From: Deltaproteobacteria bacterium
GTDB taxonomy: Bacteria; Desulfobacterota; GWC2-55-46; UBA9637
DNA length: 55,511 nucleotides
Assembly: GCA_030690165.1 (NCBI GenBank)
Contig: JAUYHF010000028.1
Span: 1 to 55,511, forward strand
Reading direction: 5' to 3'
This document shows positions 7,486 to 16,886 of the stretch, piece after piece; position 1 is the stretch's first letter, and each line of letters begins with the position of its first letter. Under the pieces are notes generated by a model. That model saw only the letters and a program-made list of their open reading frames with translations, did not search any database and was not told the origin of the DNA. The position numbers and the translations under genes were made by a program.

Positions 7486-8125
7486 TCTCTTTAGCAGTGA
7501 ATATAAGTCTATTTATTTTTTGGGAAATATCCTTTGCGGTTAGTATCTCCGAAATCATTGCCACGCTTTCAACTCCTTGCTTAAGAACATGAGCCATATT
7601 TGTTTCTGTAATCCCTCCGATGGCAACTATTGGAATCTTGACAGCCTTCATTATCTCATCAAGCCCTTTGAGACCTTTTGGTGTTTGAGCGTCCTCTTTT
7701 GTTTTAGTAGCAAAGATCGGGCCGAATGAGATGTAGTCAACCGGCAGTTTTTTAGCTGCACGCGCCTCTCTTATATTGTGGGTGGAATAGCCTATTATCT
7801 TATTATTTCCCAAAAGCCTTCTTGCCTCTTTCACAGGCAAATCATCCTGTCCCAGATGCACGCCGTCAGCATCAGTCAGCAATGCTATGTCTATCCTGTC
7901 GTTAACAATAAAGACCGCCCCTTTGTCTTTGGTTATCTTTCTGATAATGCGGGCTGTTTCAAGGAATTCTCTGGATGAAAGTTTCTTTGCCCTTAACTGG
8001 AGTATTTTTGCGCCGCCGTCAATGACAGCATGGGCAGTTTCTCCTATTTTGTCGGAGGAAATCAGCGAAATATCTATAATGGGATAGATATTTGGAAGTT
8101 GTATTTTATTTTTCAACATCTCCAT
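7472..8125 (-). CDS. thiE: Thiamine-phosphate synthase
   Basis: ThiE joins the thiazole phosphate and the hydroxymethylpyrimidine pyrophosphate to make thiamine phosphate, on a TIM-barrel fold. The 217 residues match the family length. Visible signatures are LQLRAKKLSSREF near the first strands, VNDRIDIALLTDADGVHLGQ (pyrophosphate and magnesium site), ISFGPIFATKTK and the phosphate-binding VAIGGITETN. The gene is convergent with the rhodanese and overlaps its read-through end by 14 bases. No other thiamine genes are nearby and no THI-box was seen upstream, so it appears to be a stand-alone gene. Confidence 0.93.
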   Translation of the reverse strand: MEMLKNKIQLPNIYPIIDISLISSDKIGETAHAVIDGGAKILQLRAKKLSSREFLETARIIRKITKDKGAVFIVNDRIDIALLTDADGVHLGQDDLPVKEARRLLGNNKIIGYSTHNIREARAAKKLPVDYISFGPIFATKTKEDAQTPKGLKGLDEIMKAVKIPIVAIGGITETNMAHVLKQGVESVAMISEILTAKDISQKINRLIFTAKEIKRP

Positions 8126-8268
8126 ATATGGATTTTATACTAACTTATTCCAGATATGGAAGCTATGTCAATAAATAATAGACTCCAAAAATCAAAGTCT
8201 ATTTTTGGGAGACTTATTGCTGATTTAACCACCGATAGATTATAAAAAATTAAAATTTAGAAACAATA

Positions 8269-8296
8269 TTGAAAAAATAACATAAAGTGGTATGAT
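8269..8296 (+). promoter_or_regulatory. Candidate sigma-70-type promoter for the GGDEF/EAL gene
   Basis: TTGAAA at 8269 and TATGAT at 8291 are separated by 16 bases in an AT-rich gap. They lie 42 bases upstream of the proposed GTG start. The rest of the gap (8126-8268) holds a weak inverted repeat around 8185-8215 and no gene. Confidence 0.5.
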
Positions 8297-8337
8297 ATTA
8301 AAAATTTAACAAAAACCAGAAAGACTGCTTTTGATTT

Positions 8338-11300
8338 GTGTGCGGGGGTGGAACCATTAATATCAAGGAAAGCCCATTGTCCCCAAAAATAGCTCGCCTG
8401 AAATGGATCGGCATAGGTATTGGAATCCTATTCTGGTTTATTGATTCTGCGATAGATGCCTTAATATTTGGAGAGCGCACCTTTTTTGAGCAGATAATCG
8501 CTCCGGACCCTATAGATATATGGATGCGTCTGTTAGTTATATCTACCCTGATTATATTCAGCTTTTATGCCCAATCATTAATTGACAAGCGAAAGCGGGC
8601 TGAGGAGGAAGTTAGAAAACTAAATGAAGACATGGAACTCCGTGTTATAGAGCGCACTGCGCAATTAGAAACTGCCGAAGGGGCGCTGAAGGTGGAACGG
8701 GACAAGTTCATCAATGTCCTGGAATCTATGGAGGATGGTGTATATATCGGGAACCAGGCTAATGATATAGAATATATCAACCCCGTTATTGAAAGGGAAT
8801 TTGGTCCTATTAATGGACGTAAATGTTATGAATATTTCTATGACAGGGATGAGGTTTGTCCATGGTGCGAGCACCAGGAGGTTTTTGCAGGAAAGACCGT
8901 TCGGCGGGAATGGTATTCCGCTAAAAACAACAAGACATATGATCTATTAGAGACTCCACTGCGAAATCAAGATGGGACCATCTCCAAGCTTGAGATCTTC
9001 CGTGACATCACAGAACATAAGTATGCAGAGGCTGGAAAAAGCCTATTACAATCACTAACACAGGCGATCAGCGAGGCCGAGAGTTTCCACTCTGCGCTTA
9101 AAATTGTGCTGCAAAAGGTGTGTGAAACCACAGGCTGGGTTTTTGGCGAGACATGGGTGCCAAGTTCTGATGCTTCACGACTTGAATGTAGTCCGGTATG
9201 GTATAGCAGTTCTGAAGGCCTGAAAAAATTTAGAAGCAATAGCGAAAAGTTTACATTCCTCCCGGGAGTTGGGCTTCCTGGCCGTGTATGGACATCAAAA
9301 AGACCTGCATGGGTCGAGGATGTTACAAAGGACACAAATTTTCCCCGTGCCGCCATTGCGATGGAGGCAGGTATCAGGGCAGGAGCCGCTATTCCAATTT
9401 TGGCAGGGAAAGAAATTGTTGCTGTGATGGATTTTTTTATGTTAGAACTGAAAAAAGAAGATGAAAGGTTTATTAAATTTATCTCGTCGATAGCAGCTCA
9501 GATAGGTTTGGTCATGCAGCGGAAGAAGGCGGAGCGCCGCCTCGCTATTCAGTATTCTGTAGTCAGGGTGTTGGCTGAAACGGCTACACTTAAAGAGGTT
9601 ACACCGAAGATTATAGAGGCAATTTGCGAAACTACCGGGTGGGATATGGGCGCAATATGGTTTATTGACAGAAAGGCTAACCTTTTGCGCTGCGTTGACT
9701 GCTGGCATCTTCCGACAGTTGATGTCTCTGAGTTTGAGGCGATCACCCGTGAGGTTACCTTTGTCTCTGGCGTCGGATTGCCTGGCCGTGTCTGGGCCAG
9801 CGGTAAACCTGAATGGAGTATCGATGTTACAATGGATGCAAATTTTCCCAGGGCGCCATATGCTGTCAGGGCAGATATGCATGGCGCATTCGGTTTCCCT
9901 ATCATATTTGAAGGCGGGATATTGGGCATCATTGAATTTTTCAGCCGTGAGATACGCCATGTCGATGAGGAATTGCTTGATATGTTTGCCGCCATCGGCA
10001 GCCAGATCGGGCAGTTCATGGAGAGAAAAAGGGCAGAGGAGGAGATCGAAAATTCTCTTTCTCTCCTGCGCGCAACACTCGAATCAACTGCCGACGGCAT
10101 CCTTGTTGTAAACAATGACGGGAAAATGGTTGGCCTTAATCAGAAGTTTGTAGATATGTGGCGCATCCCTGAATCCATTGTAGCATCCAAGGATGATAAT
10201 CAGGCGCTGGCACATGTAATTGATCAACTGAAGGACCCGGAGGTATTTCTCGGCAAGGTAAGGGAGTTGTATTCGCAGCCTGATGCAAAGAGTTACGATG
10301 TGTTGGAATTTAAGGATGGAAGGTTCTTTGAGCGATACTCGCTGCCGCAGCGAACAGGCGAAAGAAACGTCGGAAGGGTCTGGAGTTTCAGGGATATAAC
10401 CGAGCGAAAACAGACAGAGGAGCAGATCTTCCATCTGGCCTATTTTGACATGCTAACCGATCTTCCAAACCGTCTTATGCTCCGCGATGACATTGACCGC
10501 GCACTAACAGCGGCAAGGAAGGAACTTGTTTCTTTTGCCCTGCTTGCTGTAAATCTCAACCGTTTCAAGGAAATCAACAACACCATCGGCTATCAAAAAG
10601 GAGACATCGTGCTGCAGCAGGTAGGTAAGCGCCTGAAGACTATCCTTCCGGAGACATTTTCAATCGCCAGGACAGGGGGGGATGAATTTGGAGTCCTGAT
10701 TTTAAATGCTGATGCAAATATCGCCGTATTGGAAGCAGAGAAGATCGCAAAAAGCCTTGAGGAGCCGGTATTTGTTGAAGGGTTCTCGCTTGATATTGCT
10801 GTAAGTGTTGGTATTGCCCTGTTCCCTGGCCATGGTGAGGACGCCGATACGCTTATCAGGCGGGCGCATGTAGCTATGCATGCCGCGAAACAGACTGAAA
10901 GCGGATATGCCATATACGCGCCGGAATACGACCAATTTATCCCGGAGCATCTGGCGCTTATGGGTGAACTCCGAACGGCTATTGGTAAAAATCAGCTCTT
11001 TCTGGTATATCAGCCGAAGATAGACCTAAAAACCGGCCGGACGTTAGGTGTAGAGGCTCTTGTCCGGTGGCAGCACCCAACAAAAGGGGTTATACCGCCT
11101 GACCAGTTCATCTTCCTTGCAGAGCATTCAGGCTTAATAAAGCAGCTTACCTTCTGGGTTTTAAGAGAGGCGCTTCGCCAGACAATATCTTGGAGTCAGG
11201 CAGGACTTGAGGTTTCTGTAGCGGTAAACCTTTCAACAAAGAATCTCCAGAATCCATTACTCCTTGATCAGATAAAGGGGCTCCTCTCCACATGGGGTGT

Positions 11301-11712
11301 TTCCCCCCGCAGGCTAAGGCTTGAGATCACAGAGAGCTTAATAATGGCCGACCCGAAACTCACGATCGAGATACTGACCCAGTTGACCCTAATGGGGATA
11401 TGCTTTTCAATCGACGATTTTGGCACCGGATATTCCTCCCTTAGATACCTCCAGAGTTTGCCGGTGGATGAGATTAAGATAGATAAATCATTCGTGTTAA
11501 ACATGATGACAGATGAAAGCAGCATGAAGATCGTCCGTTCTACCATAGAGCTTGCCCATAGTTTTGGTTTTAAGGTTGTAGCCGAAGGTGTAGAAAACAA
11601 AGAGATATTGAATGAGCTCACCGCGCTTGGCTGTGACGCTGCCCAGGGATACTTTATCAGCAAACCGATCCCACATGCAGAGCTTGCGGTCTGGTTGGGT
11701 AAACAAGGGTAG
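8338..11712 (+). CDS. Membrane-bound PAS-GAF-GAF-PAS-GGDEF-EAL signalling protein
   Basis: A 1,124-residue c-di-GMP turnover protein. Order: two membrane segments (residues about 20-40 and 62-80), a coiled coil, PAS (about 122-225, with a CPWCEH pair), GAF (about 235-395), GAF (about 402-564), PAS (about 575-692), GGDEF (about 700-865) and EAL (about 875-1120). GGDEF itself is present near residue 780, but the first metal-binding aspartate of the usual DxDxFKxIN motif is asparagine (VNLNRFKEIN), so cyclase activity is doubtful. The EAL site looks complete: GVEALVRW, ITES, IDDFGTGYSS and PVDEIKID. It is therefore probably a phosphodiesterase, with a regulatory GGDEF if that domain still binds GTP. 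The start is a GTG without a clear ribosome binding site; a TTG further in is possible. The N-terminal module is shared with the histidine kinase at 11939. Confidence 0.88.
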   Translation: MCGGGTINIKESPLSPKIARLKWIGIGIGILFWFIDSAIDALIFGERTFFEQIIAPDPIDIWMRLLVISTLIIFSFYAQSLIDKRKRAEEEVRKLNEDMELRVIERTAQLETAEGALKVERDKFINVLESMEDGVYIGNQANDIEYINPVIEREFGPINGRKCYEYFYDRDEVCPWCEHQEVFAGKTVRREWYSAKNNKTYDLLETPLRNQDGTISKLEIFRDITEHKYAEAGKSLLQSLTQAISEAESFHSALKIVLQKVCETTGWVFGETWVPSSDASRLECSPVWYSSSEGLKKFRSNSEKFTFLPGVGLPGRVWTSKRPAWVEDVTKDTNFPRAAIAMEAGIRAGAAIPILAGKEIVAVMDFFMLELKKEDERFIKFISSIAAQIGLVMQRKKAERRLAIQYSVVRVLAETATLKEVTPKIIEAICETTGWDMGAIWFIDRKANLLRCVDCWHLPTVDVSEFEAITREVTFVSGVGLPGRVWASGKPEWSIDVTMDANFPRAPYAVRADMHGAFGFPIIFEGGILGIIEFFSREIRHVDEELLDMFAAIGSQIGQFMERKRAEEEIENSLSLLRATLESTADGILVVNNDGKMVGLNQKFVDMWRIPESIVASKDDNQALAHVIDQLKDPEVFLGKVRELYSQPDAKSYDVLEFKDGRFFERYSLPQRTGERNVGRVWSFRDITERKQTEEQIFHLAYFDMLTDLPNRLMLRDDIDRALTAARKELVSFALLAVNLNRFKEINNTIGYQKGDIVLQQVGKRLKTILPETFSIARTGGDEFGVLILNADANIAVLEAEKIAKSLEEPVFVEGFSLDIAVSVGIALFPGHGEDADTLIRRAHVAMHAAKQTESGYAIYAPEYDQFIPEHLALMGELRTAIGKNQLFLVYQPKIDLKTGRTLGVEALVRWQHPTKGVIPPDQFIFLAEHSGLIKQLTFWVLREALRQTISWSQAGLEVSVAVNLSTKNLQNPLLLDQIKGLLSTWGVSPRRLRLEITESLIMADPKLTIEILTQLTLMGICFSIDDFGTGYSSLRYLQSLPVDEIKIDKSFVLNMMTDESSMKIVRSTIELAHSFGFKVVAEGVENKEILNELTALGCDAAQGYFISKPIPHAELAVWLGKQG

Positions 11713-11817
11713 GTTGGCATAGTAAGCTAAATAAAGTATAGTCAGAATATGATTAACGAGGCCATCTAAAAATCATGGCCCCATCCCTCTGGCGGATGGC
11801 AAGCTATCTCAAATGTA

Positions 11818-11845
11818 TTGAATTTACTCAATAAAACCGTATAAT
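11818..11845 (+). promoter_or_regulatory. Candidate promoter upstream of the histidine kinase
   Basis: TTGAAT at 11818 and a perfect TATAAT at 11840 are separated by 16 bases. Transcription starting near 11852 would run almost at once into the hairpin at 11874-11899. Confidence 0.55.
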
Positions 11846-11873
11846 GTTAATTATTTAACAGGAGGGATATCAC

Positions 11874-11899
11874 GCCATTCTGGTTAGAATGGCATTTTT
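11874..11899 (+). terminator. Terminator-like hairpin in the leader of the histidine kinase
   Basis: A 7-bp perfect stem, GCCATTC with GAATGGC around TGGTTA, is followed by ATTTTTG. It sits after the promoter at 11818 and 39 bases before the kinase ATG. It could be an attenuator, or end transcription of a very short RNA. It is not far enough downstream to be the obvious terminator of the gene ending at 11712. Confidence 0.45.
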
Positions 11900-11938
11900 G
11901 TATTTTGGTCTGAAATTGTTAGGGGTGCGATTAGCAAT

Positions 11939-13462
11939 ATGGGTGCGGTAGCTAATAAAATAAAAACCTCCTTTTATCCTTTCGTTATAGGCATTGCTCT
12001 TTTTTACTGGCTTTTTGAATCCTTTTTTGATTCCTTTGTATTCCACCAGGGTAGTCTATCAGAGCGTATATTTGCCCCTGATTCCAATGAAATCTGGATG
12101 CGTCTATTGGTTATCCTGATCCTTATTGGTTCCTGGTTATACTACAATGTTATTATCGAAAGATGCAAAAAAGCCCAGGAATCTTTAAAAAAAAGCGGAG
12201 AATATCTGCGCTCTTTGAACGAGTTGGAGATGCGTATCTTGGATCGTACGAGAGAGCTTGCATCGGCCAATGAGGAGCTAAAGATACAGATAGCTGTGCG
12301 CAATAGGGCAGAAAATCGTCTGATTATCCAGCACTTAATAAGCAAGATACTGGCTGATTCTACCTCCCTTGCTGTAGCTACACCAAGGATTGTCAGGGCC
12401 GTTTGTGAGAATCTAGGGTGGGATATGGGAGCAATCTGGATGATAGACAAGCTGAAAAATGTGCTTTGCTGTATTGACTACTGGCATCTTTCCTCGATAG
12501 ATGTCCCGGAATTTGAGGCAATCACAAGAGGGTATAAATTTTCGCATGGCGAGGGGATGCCGGGGCGCATCTGGGCCAGCGGCAAGCCTGAATGGATCAC
12601 GGAGGTTGCAGGGGATCCATCTTTTCTCCGTGCTGTCTATGCAGAAAGGGCGGGTATTCATTCGCTATTCGGTTTTCCTATTAAACTTGGAGGAGATATC
12701 CTGGGTGTCATTGAATTCTTAAGCATGGAGACTCTCTATCCTGATAAGGATATCATGGATATATTTGATTTGATCGGGAGTCAGATTGGACAGTTTGCCG
12801 AGAGAAAACTTGCCGAAGAGCAGGTAAGGGCTTCACTAATGGAAAAAGAGGTTCTGCTTCATGAGGTATACCATCGCGTCAAAAACAATATGCAGGTTAT
12901 ATCAAGCATGCTCAGCCTTCAGTCCAGATATACCAAAGACAATAAGGCATCTGAGTTATTTTTAGATTGCAGAAACAGGATAAGATCCATGGCCCTTGTC
13001 CACGAGATGCTTTACCAATCCGATAATCTGGCAAAAATCAATTCCAAATATTATATTAAGAACCTGCTGGATGGTATCATGAGTTCTTATAGGGAATATG
13101 CAGGGAATATTAATGTTGACGTATCTTTGGACGAAATTTCTCTCAAACCAGACTCTGCCATTCCATTAGGCTTTATAATCAATGAACTTGTTGTAAACAG
13201 CATAAAGCATGCCTTCCCACAAGACAGGATAGATAAAAAAAAAGAGATAAAAATAGAATTCCGATCAATTGCTCATGATATGATGGCGCTGATTGTTAAG
13301 GACAATGGAGTGGGGTTGTCGGAGGATATTGATGTTGCTAAATCAGAATCAATAGGCCTTAAGCTGGTAAATCTACTGGTAAGGCAGATGGAAGGTAAGA
13401 TTCAGATCCTCAGGAAGGACGGGACAGACTTTAGGATAGAATTCAATGGTAGAAATTTATAA
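11939..13462 (+). CDS. Membrane-bound GAF-domain histidine kinase (HisKA_2 type)
   Basis: Sensor kinase of 507 residues. It has two membrane segments (about 12-32 and 55-75), a coiled coil, a GAF domain (about 125-290), a HisKA_2 dimerisation domain with the acceptor histidine near residue 312 (HEVYHRVKNNMQVISSMLSL), and a HATPase domain with N box NELVVNSIKHAF and G box DNGVGL. The N-terminal module and GAF closely resemble those of the protein at 8338, including the shared APD followed by IWMRLLV between the two helices. HisKA_2 kinases typically pair with separate regulators, and the response regulator gene begins 18 bases downstream, so it is the likely partner. Start ATG 11939; the upstream region has only a weak ribosome binding site. 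Confidence 0.88.
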   Translation: MGAVANKIKTSFYPFVIGIALFYWLFESFFDSFVFHQGSLSERIFAPDSNEIWMRLLVILILIGSWLYYNVIIERCKKAQESLKKSGEYLRSLNELEMRILDRTRELASANEELKIQIAVRNRAENRLIIQHLISKILADSTSLAVATPRIVRAVCENLGWDMGAIWMIDKLKNVLCCIDYWHLSSIDVPEFEAITRGYKFSHGEGMPGRIWASGKPEWITEVAGDPSFLRAVYAERAGIHSLFGFPIKLGGDILGVIEFLSMETLYPDKDIMDIFDLIGSQIGQFAERKLAEEQVRASLMEKEVLLHEVYHRVKNNMQVISSMLSLQSRYTKDNKASELFLDCRNRIRSMALVHEMLYQSDNLAKINSKYYIKNLLDGIMSSYREYAGNINVDVSLDEISLKPDSAIPLGFIINELVVNSIKHAFPQDRIDKKKEIKIEFRSIAHDMMALIVKDNGVGLSEDIDVAKSESIGLKLVNLLVRQMEGKIQILRKDGTDFRIEFNGRNL

Positions 13463-13480
13463 AATGAGGAGGCCAGCCAT

Positions 13481-16027
13481 ATGAGTAAGAAACAGATATT
13501 GATTGCTGAAGATGAAGCCATTGTCTCTGAGGATCTTAAAATGATGCTGGAGCGCCTTGGATATACCGTTCCTGCCATAGCAGTATCAGGAGAGGAGGTT
13601 GTCGAGAAGGCGCTAAAAATCAAACCCGATCTTTTGCTCATGGACATTGTACTCAAGGGTAAGATTGATGGGATAGAGGCGGCCACTCAGATATATGAAA
13701 AACTGAATATCCCCATCGTTTATGTCACTGCCTATTCAGATGAAAAAACCCTGACCCGTGCCAAGAAGACAGAGCCTTACGGATATATAATAAAACCCTA
13801 TAATGAGAGAGACCTTCGCATCACCATTGAAATTGCCCTTCAGCACTATAAACCCTGCATTAAGATGCTTGAAAAAAAATGCCGTGTTTTTCTTGAGGCC
13901 ACACCGGATGTAACAATAATATCCGATAAAGGTATAATTATCACTGCCAACAGGCAGTCCGAGAAGGTCTTTGGATATAAATGGTCGGAACTGATCGGCA
14001 AGCCTATTGAAATCTTGTTGCCCGATGAGTATAGGGGGGTACACATAGGGCACATGGAGACCTATTATGCGAACCCGTCTGTGCGTCCAATGGGTGACTG
14101 GCTGGATCTTTTTGCACGGCGAAAAGATGGCGCCAAGATTCCAGTATCAATAAATTTAGGTCCTATTGAGACAGAGGATGGCCTCTATGTGATAACCGTT
14201 ATCCGTGATATTACTGAAACCAGGAGGACAGAGGCGGAGCTTACCCTTTTGCAGTCTATTACACAAGATATAAGCGGGGCGAACGATTTTTGCGCTGCAC
14301 TTGAGGTTGTGCTGCGCAAGGTATGTGAGAAAACAGGCTGGATTATGGGAGAGGCATGGGTCCCAATGCCCGACGGCTCCTGCCTTGAATACAGCCAAGC
14401 ATGGTACAGCAGGGATAGCGGCCTCGAGGAATTTAGAAAGGCCAGCGAAAAACTTACATTCCCCCCCGGGGTTGGGCTGCCGGGAAGCGTATGGTCGTCC
14501 AAACAGTCGGTATGGATTCAGGATGTAACTGTTGATAAAAATTTTCCCCGCTCCGAACTTGCAAAGAAGGCGCGTATCAAGGGCGGGGTAGCAATCCCTG
14601 TCCTGGCGCATGATGCTGTAGTTGCTGTAATGAGTTTCTTTGTTTATGAAGAAAAAAAAGAAGATAAACGATTTGTAGGACTCATCTCTGCAGTAGCGTC
14701 CCAGCTTGGTATCTTTATTCAGCAAAAACAGTCGGAGGAACGGATCAACTATCTTGCCTATCACGATATCTTAACCGGCCTCCCAAACCGCCTAATGCTC
14801 CATGACAAAATAGAAGAGGCCATCTCCGGCGCAAGGAAGGAGGGCAGGTCTATTGCCCTGTTCATCATAGATTTAGATCACTTCAAGGATATAAACGACA
14901 CACTAGGCCACCAGCATGGAGACACTTTACTGGTGAGTATAGCCGATCGCCTAAAGAATATATTTGCTGATACCGGCACAGTTTCCCGCCTGGGCGGGGA
15001 TGATTTTACGGTTATCCTGCCGGGGGCAGACGTTGAGACTGTATCCCGATTCGTGGATAAGATCACAAAAAGCCTTGATGAGCCATTCCTGATCGGGGAC
15101 ATACCAATTAACACTACTGCCTGCATCGGCGTATCTTTTTTTCCGGGCCACGGCGAGGATACCCACACCCTGCTAAGGAGGGCGGATATAGCCTTGCATG
15201 AGGCCAGGAAGCAAGGGAGCAACTGGGCCATCTACTCCCCTGAATATGAGAAATTTTCATCCGGGCATCTGGCCTTAATAGGCGTGCTTAGACATGCTAT
15301 AGACTCAAATCAGATGTTCCTTCTCTATCAGCCTAAGATAGACCTGAAGACCAGCAAGGTAATAGGCGTCGAGGCGCTTGTAAGATGGCAGCACCCAACA
15401 AATGGGGTTATACCGCCTGACCAGTTCATCTTCCTTGCAGAGCATTCAGGTTTAATAAAACAGCTTACCTCCTGGGTAATAGGAGAGGCGCTCTGCCAGG
15501 CACGAGGCTGGCAATCGGCCGGACGTGATATCTCTGTGGCAGCAAACCTCTCAGTAAGGAGCCTCTATGCCCCAATGTTCCTTGACCAGACAAAGGGACT
15601 CCTTGCCACATGGGGTGTTGATCCAGGCAGGTTAAGGCTTGAGATCACAGAGAGTGTTATCATGTCCGACCCTGAACTTGCCATGGAGATCATCACCCAG
15701 TTGACCATCATGGGGGTACGCTTTTCAATCGACGACTTCGGGATAGGATACTCATCGCTTAAATACCTTCAGAGACTGCCTGTTGATGAGATCAAGATAG
15801 ACAAGTCCTTTGTCATGAAAATGCTTTCAGATGAGAATAGCCTGAAGATCGTACATTCCACAATAGAACTTGCCCATAGCCTTGGGCTAAAGGTTGTAGC
15901 AGAGGGTGTGGAGAGCCAGGAAACAATGGATAGGCTTGCTTCGCTCGGCTGTGACGCTGCCCAGGGATATTTTATAAGCAGGCCCATCACCAACGAAGAA
16001 CTGGTATGTTGGATGGATAAGCAGTAG
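13481..16027 (+). CDS. Response regulator with REC-PAS-GAF-GGDEF-EAL domains
   Basis: An 848-residue soluble output protein. The receiver domain (1-125) keeps the acidic triad EDE (10-12), phosphorylation site D55 (LLLMDIVL) and KPYN. PAS follows (about 135-250), then GAF (about 255-420), GGDEF (about 425-590) and EAL (about 600-845). The cyclase metal motif DLDHFKDIN is intact, but the signature reads GGDDF instead of GGDEF (near residue 505), so activity is uncertain. EAL motifs are present (GVEALVRW, IDDFGIGYSS, PVDEIKID). Ribosome binding site GAGGAGG. The upstream kinase probably phosphorylates it, linking a membrane signal to c-di-GMP level. Its GGDEF and EAL domains are close relatives of those in the protein at 8338. 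Confidence 0.9.
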   Translation: MSKKQILIAEDEAIVSEDLKMMLERLGYTVPAIAVSGEEVVEKALKIKPDLLLMDIVLKGKIDGIEAATQIYEKLNIPIVYVTAYSDEKTLTRAKKTEPYGYIIKPYNERDLRITIEIALQHYKPCIKMLEKKCRVFLEATPDVTIISDKGIIITANRQSEKVFGYKWSELIGKPIEILLPDEYRGVHIGHMETYYANPSVRPMGDWLDLFARRKDGAKIPVSINLGPIETEDGLYVITVIRDITETRRTEAELTLLQSITQDISGANDFCAALEVVLRKVCEKTGWIMGEAWVPMPDGSCLEYSQAWYSRDSGLEEFRKASEKLTFPPGVGLPGSVWSSKQSVWIQDVTVDKNFPRSELAKKARIKGGVAIPVLAHDAVVAVMSFFVYEEKKEDKRFVGLISAVASQLGIFIQQKQSEERINYLAYHDILTGLPNRLMLHDKIEEAISGARKEGRSIALFIIDLDHFKDINDTLGHQHGDTLLVSIADRLKNIFADTGTVSRLGGDDFTVILPGADVETVSRFVDKITKSLDEPFLIGDIPINTTACIGVSFFPGHGEDTHTLLRRADIALHEARKQGSNWAIYSPEYEKFSSGHLALIGVLRHAIDSNQMFLLYQPKIDLKTSKVIGVEALVRWQHPTNGVIPPDQFIFLAEHSGLIKQLTSWVIGEALCQARGWQSAGRDISVAANLSVRSLYAPMFLDQTKGLLATWGVDPGRLRLEITESVIMSDPELAMEIITQLTIMGVRFSIDDFGIGYSSLKYLQRLPVDEIKIDKSFVMKMLSDENSLKIVHSTIELAHSLGLKVVAEGVESQETMDRLASLGCDAAQGYFISRPITNEELVCWMDKQ

Positions 16028-16124
16028 TGCACGTGTAAGGAAAAACTTCAAATATTAGCTGGTTCAGAGCTTTAAAAAGAAAAGGGGGCAGATCTTGGAA
16101 TACCATATTTTTTTGGAGAAGGGT

Positions 16125-16886
16125 ATGCTTAAAAAATTATTTCTTGCAATAATATTTATAATACTATCAGCAATCGCCAGCGCCGGCATTTGGTTTGGAT
16201 GGTGGGTTTTGAGCCTTCCGAATATAAGCGGCCTCAAGAAGGCAGACACAGGTTTGTCAATAAATGTGAAGGATGCTAATGGAAAACACAGGAATTGGAT
16301 TGTCGGTGTAAGGAATCCTTCATGGATTCCTTTAAGTCAGGTATCGCCGCGTATTATTGATGCTGTGGTTGCAGCAGAGGACGATGCATTTTTCCAGCAT
16401 GATGGTTTTAATTTTGAGGAGCTAAAGAATTCCATTAAGGCAGATTTGAAAAAGAAGAGGTTTGCAAGGGGCGCATCTACAATAACGATGCAGGTTGCAA
16501 GAAATTTATATCTTACAAAGGAAAAGACTATATCAAGGAAACTCAAAGAAGCGTATCTCACATACAGGCTTGAGAATACGCTTACAAAAAACAGGATACT
16601 GGAATTATATCTTAATATCGCAGAATGGGGCCCGGGGATTTACGGTATCGGTCAGGCATCAGGATATTATTTTGGCAAAGGGCCTTCGGAATTGAATCTG
16701 AATGAGGCGGCGCTTCTGGCTGTAATCCTTCCAAATCCCCGCTATTTTAATCCTTATACACGAATGACAAAGGTGGAAGAGCGGCAGAATTATCTCCTTA
16801 TGAGGATGTTTACTGAGCATGATATTGAGACTGAGGAATATGAGACGGCCGTATCAACGTCAGTGGAATTGAGGGAAAAATTATGA
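16125..16886 (+). CDS. mtgA: Monofunctional peptidoglycan glycosyltransferase
   Basis: GT51 enzyme that polymerises lipid II into glycan strands, anchored in the inner membrane by one N-terminal helix (LFLAIIFIILSAIASAGIWF). The catalytic motif AAEDDAFFQHDGF gives the essential glutamate near residue 85. RGASTITMQVARNLYL and KLKEAYLTYRLE are the other family motifs. There is no transpeptidase domain, and 253 residues is normal for MtgA. The ATG at 16125 is preferred because GGAGAAGGG lies just upstream; an in-frame TTG at 16095 would add ten residues. The stop overlaps the next start by 4 bases. Confidence 0.93.
   Translation: MLKKLFLAIIFIILSAIASAGIWFGWWVLSLPNISGLKKADTGLSINVKDANGKHRNWIVGVRNPSWIPLSQVSPRIIDAVVAAEDDAFFQHDGFNFEELKNSIKADLKKKRFARGASTITMQVARNLYLTKEKTISRKLKEAYLTYRLENTLTKNRILELYLNIAEWGPGIYGIGQASGYYFGKGPSELNLNEAALLAVILPNPRYFNPYTRMTKVEERQNYLLMRMFTEHDIETEEYETAVSTSVELREKL

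Noticed and set aside
9442..10115. Long minus-strand open frames opposite the GAF domains
   Set aside because: They are shadows of the plus-strand signalling gene; they carry no recognisable domain and have no ribosome binding site.
11713..11938. c-di-GMP riboswitch in front of the histidine kinase
   Set aside because: The conserved GEMM blocks are not found; only a promoter and a simple hairpin with a T run are present.
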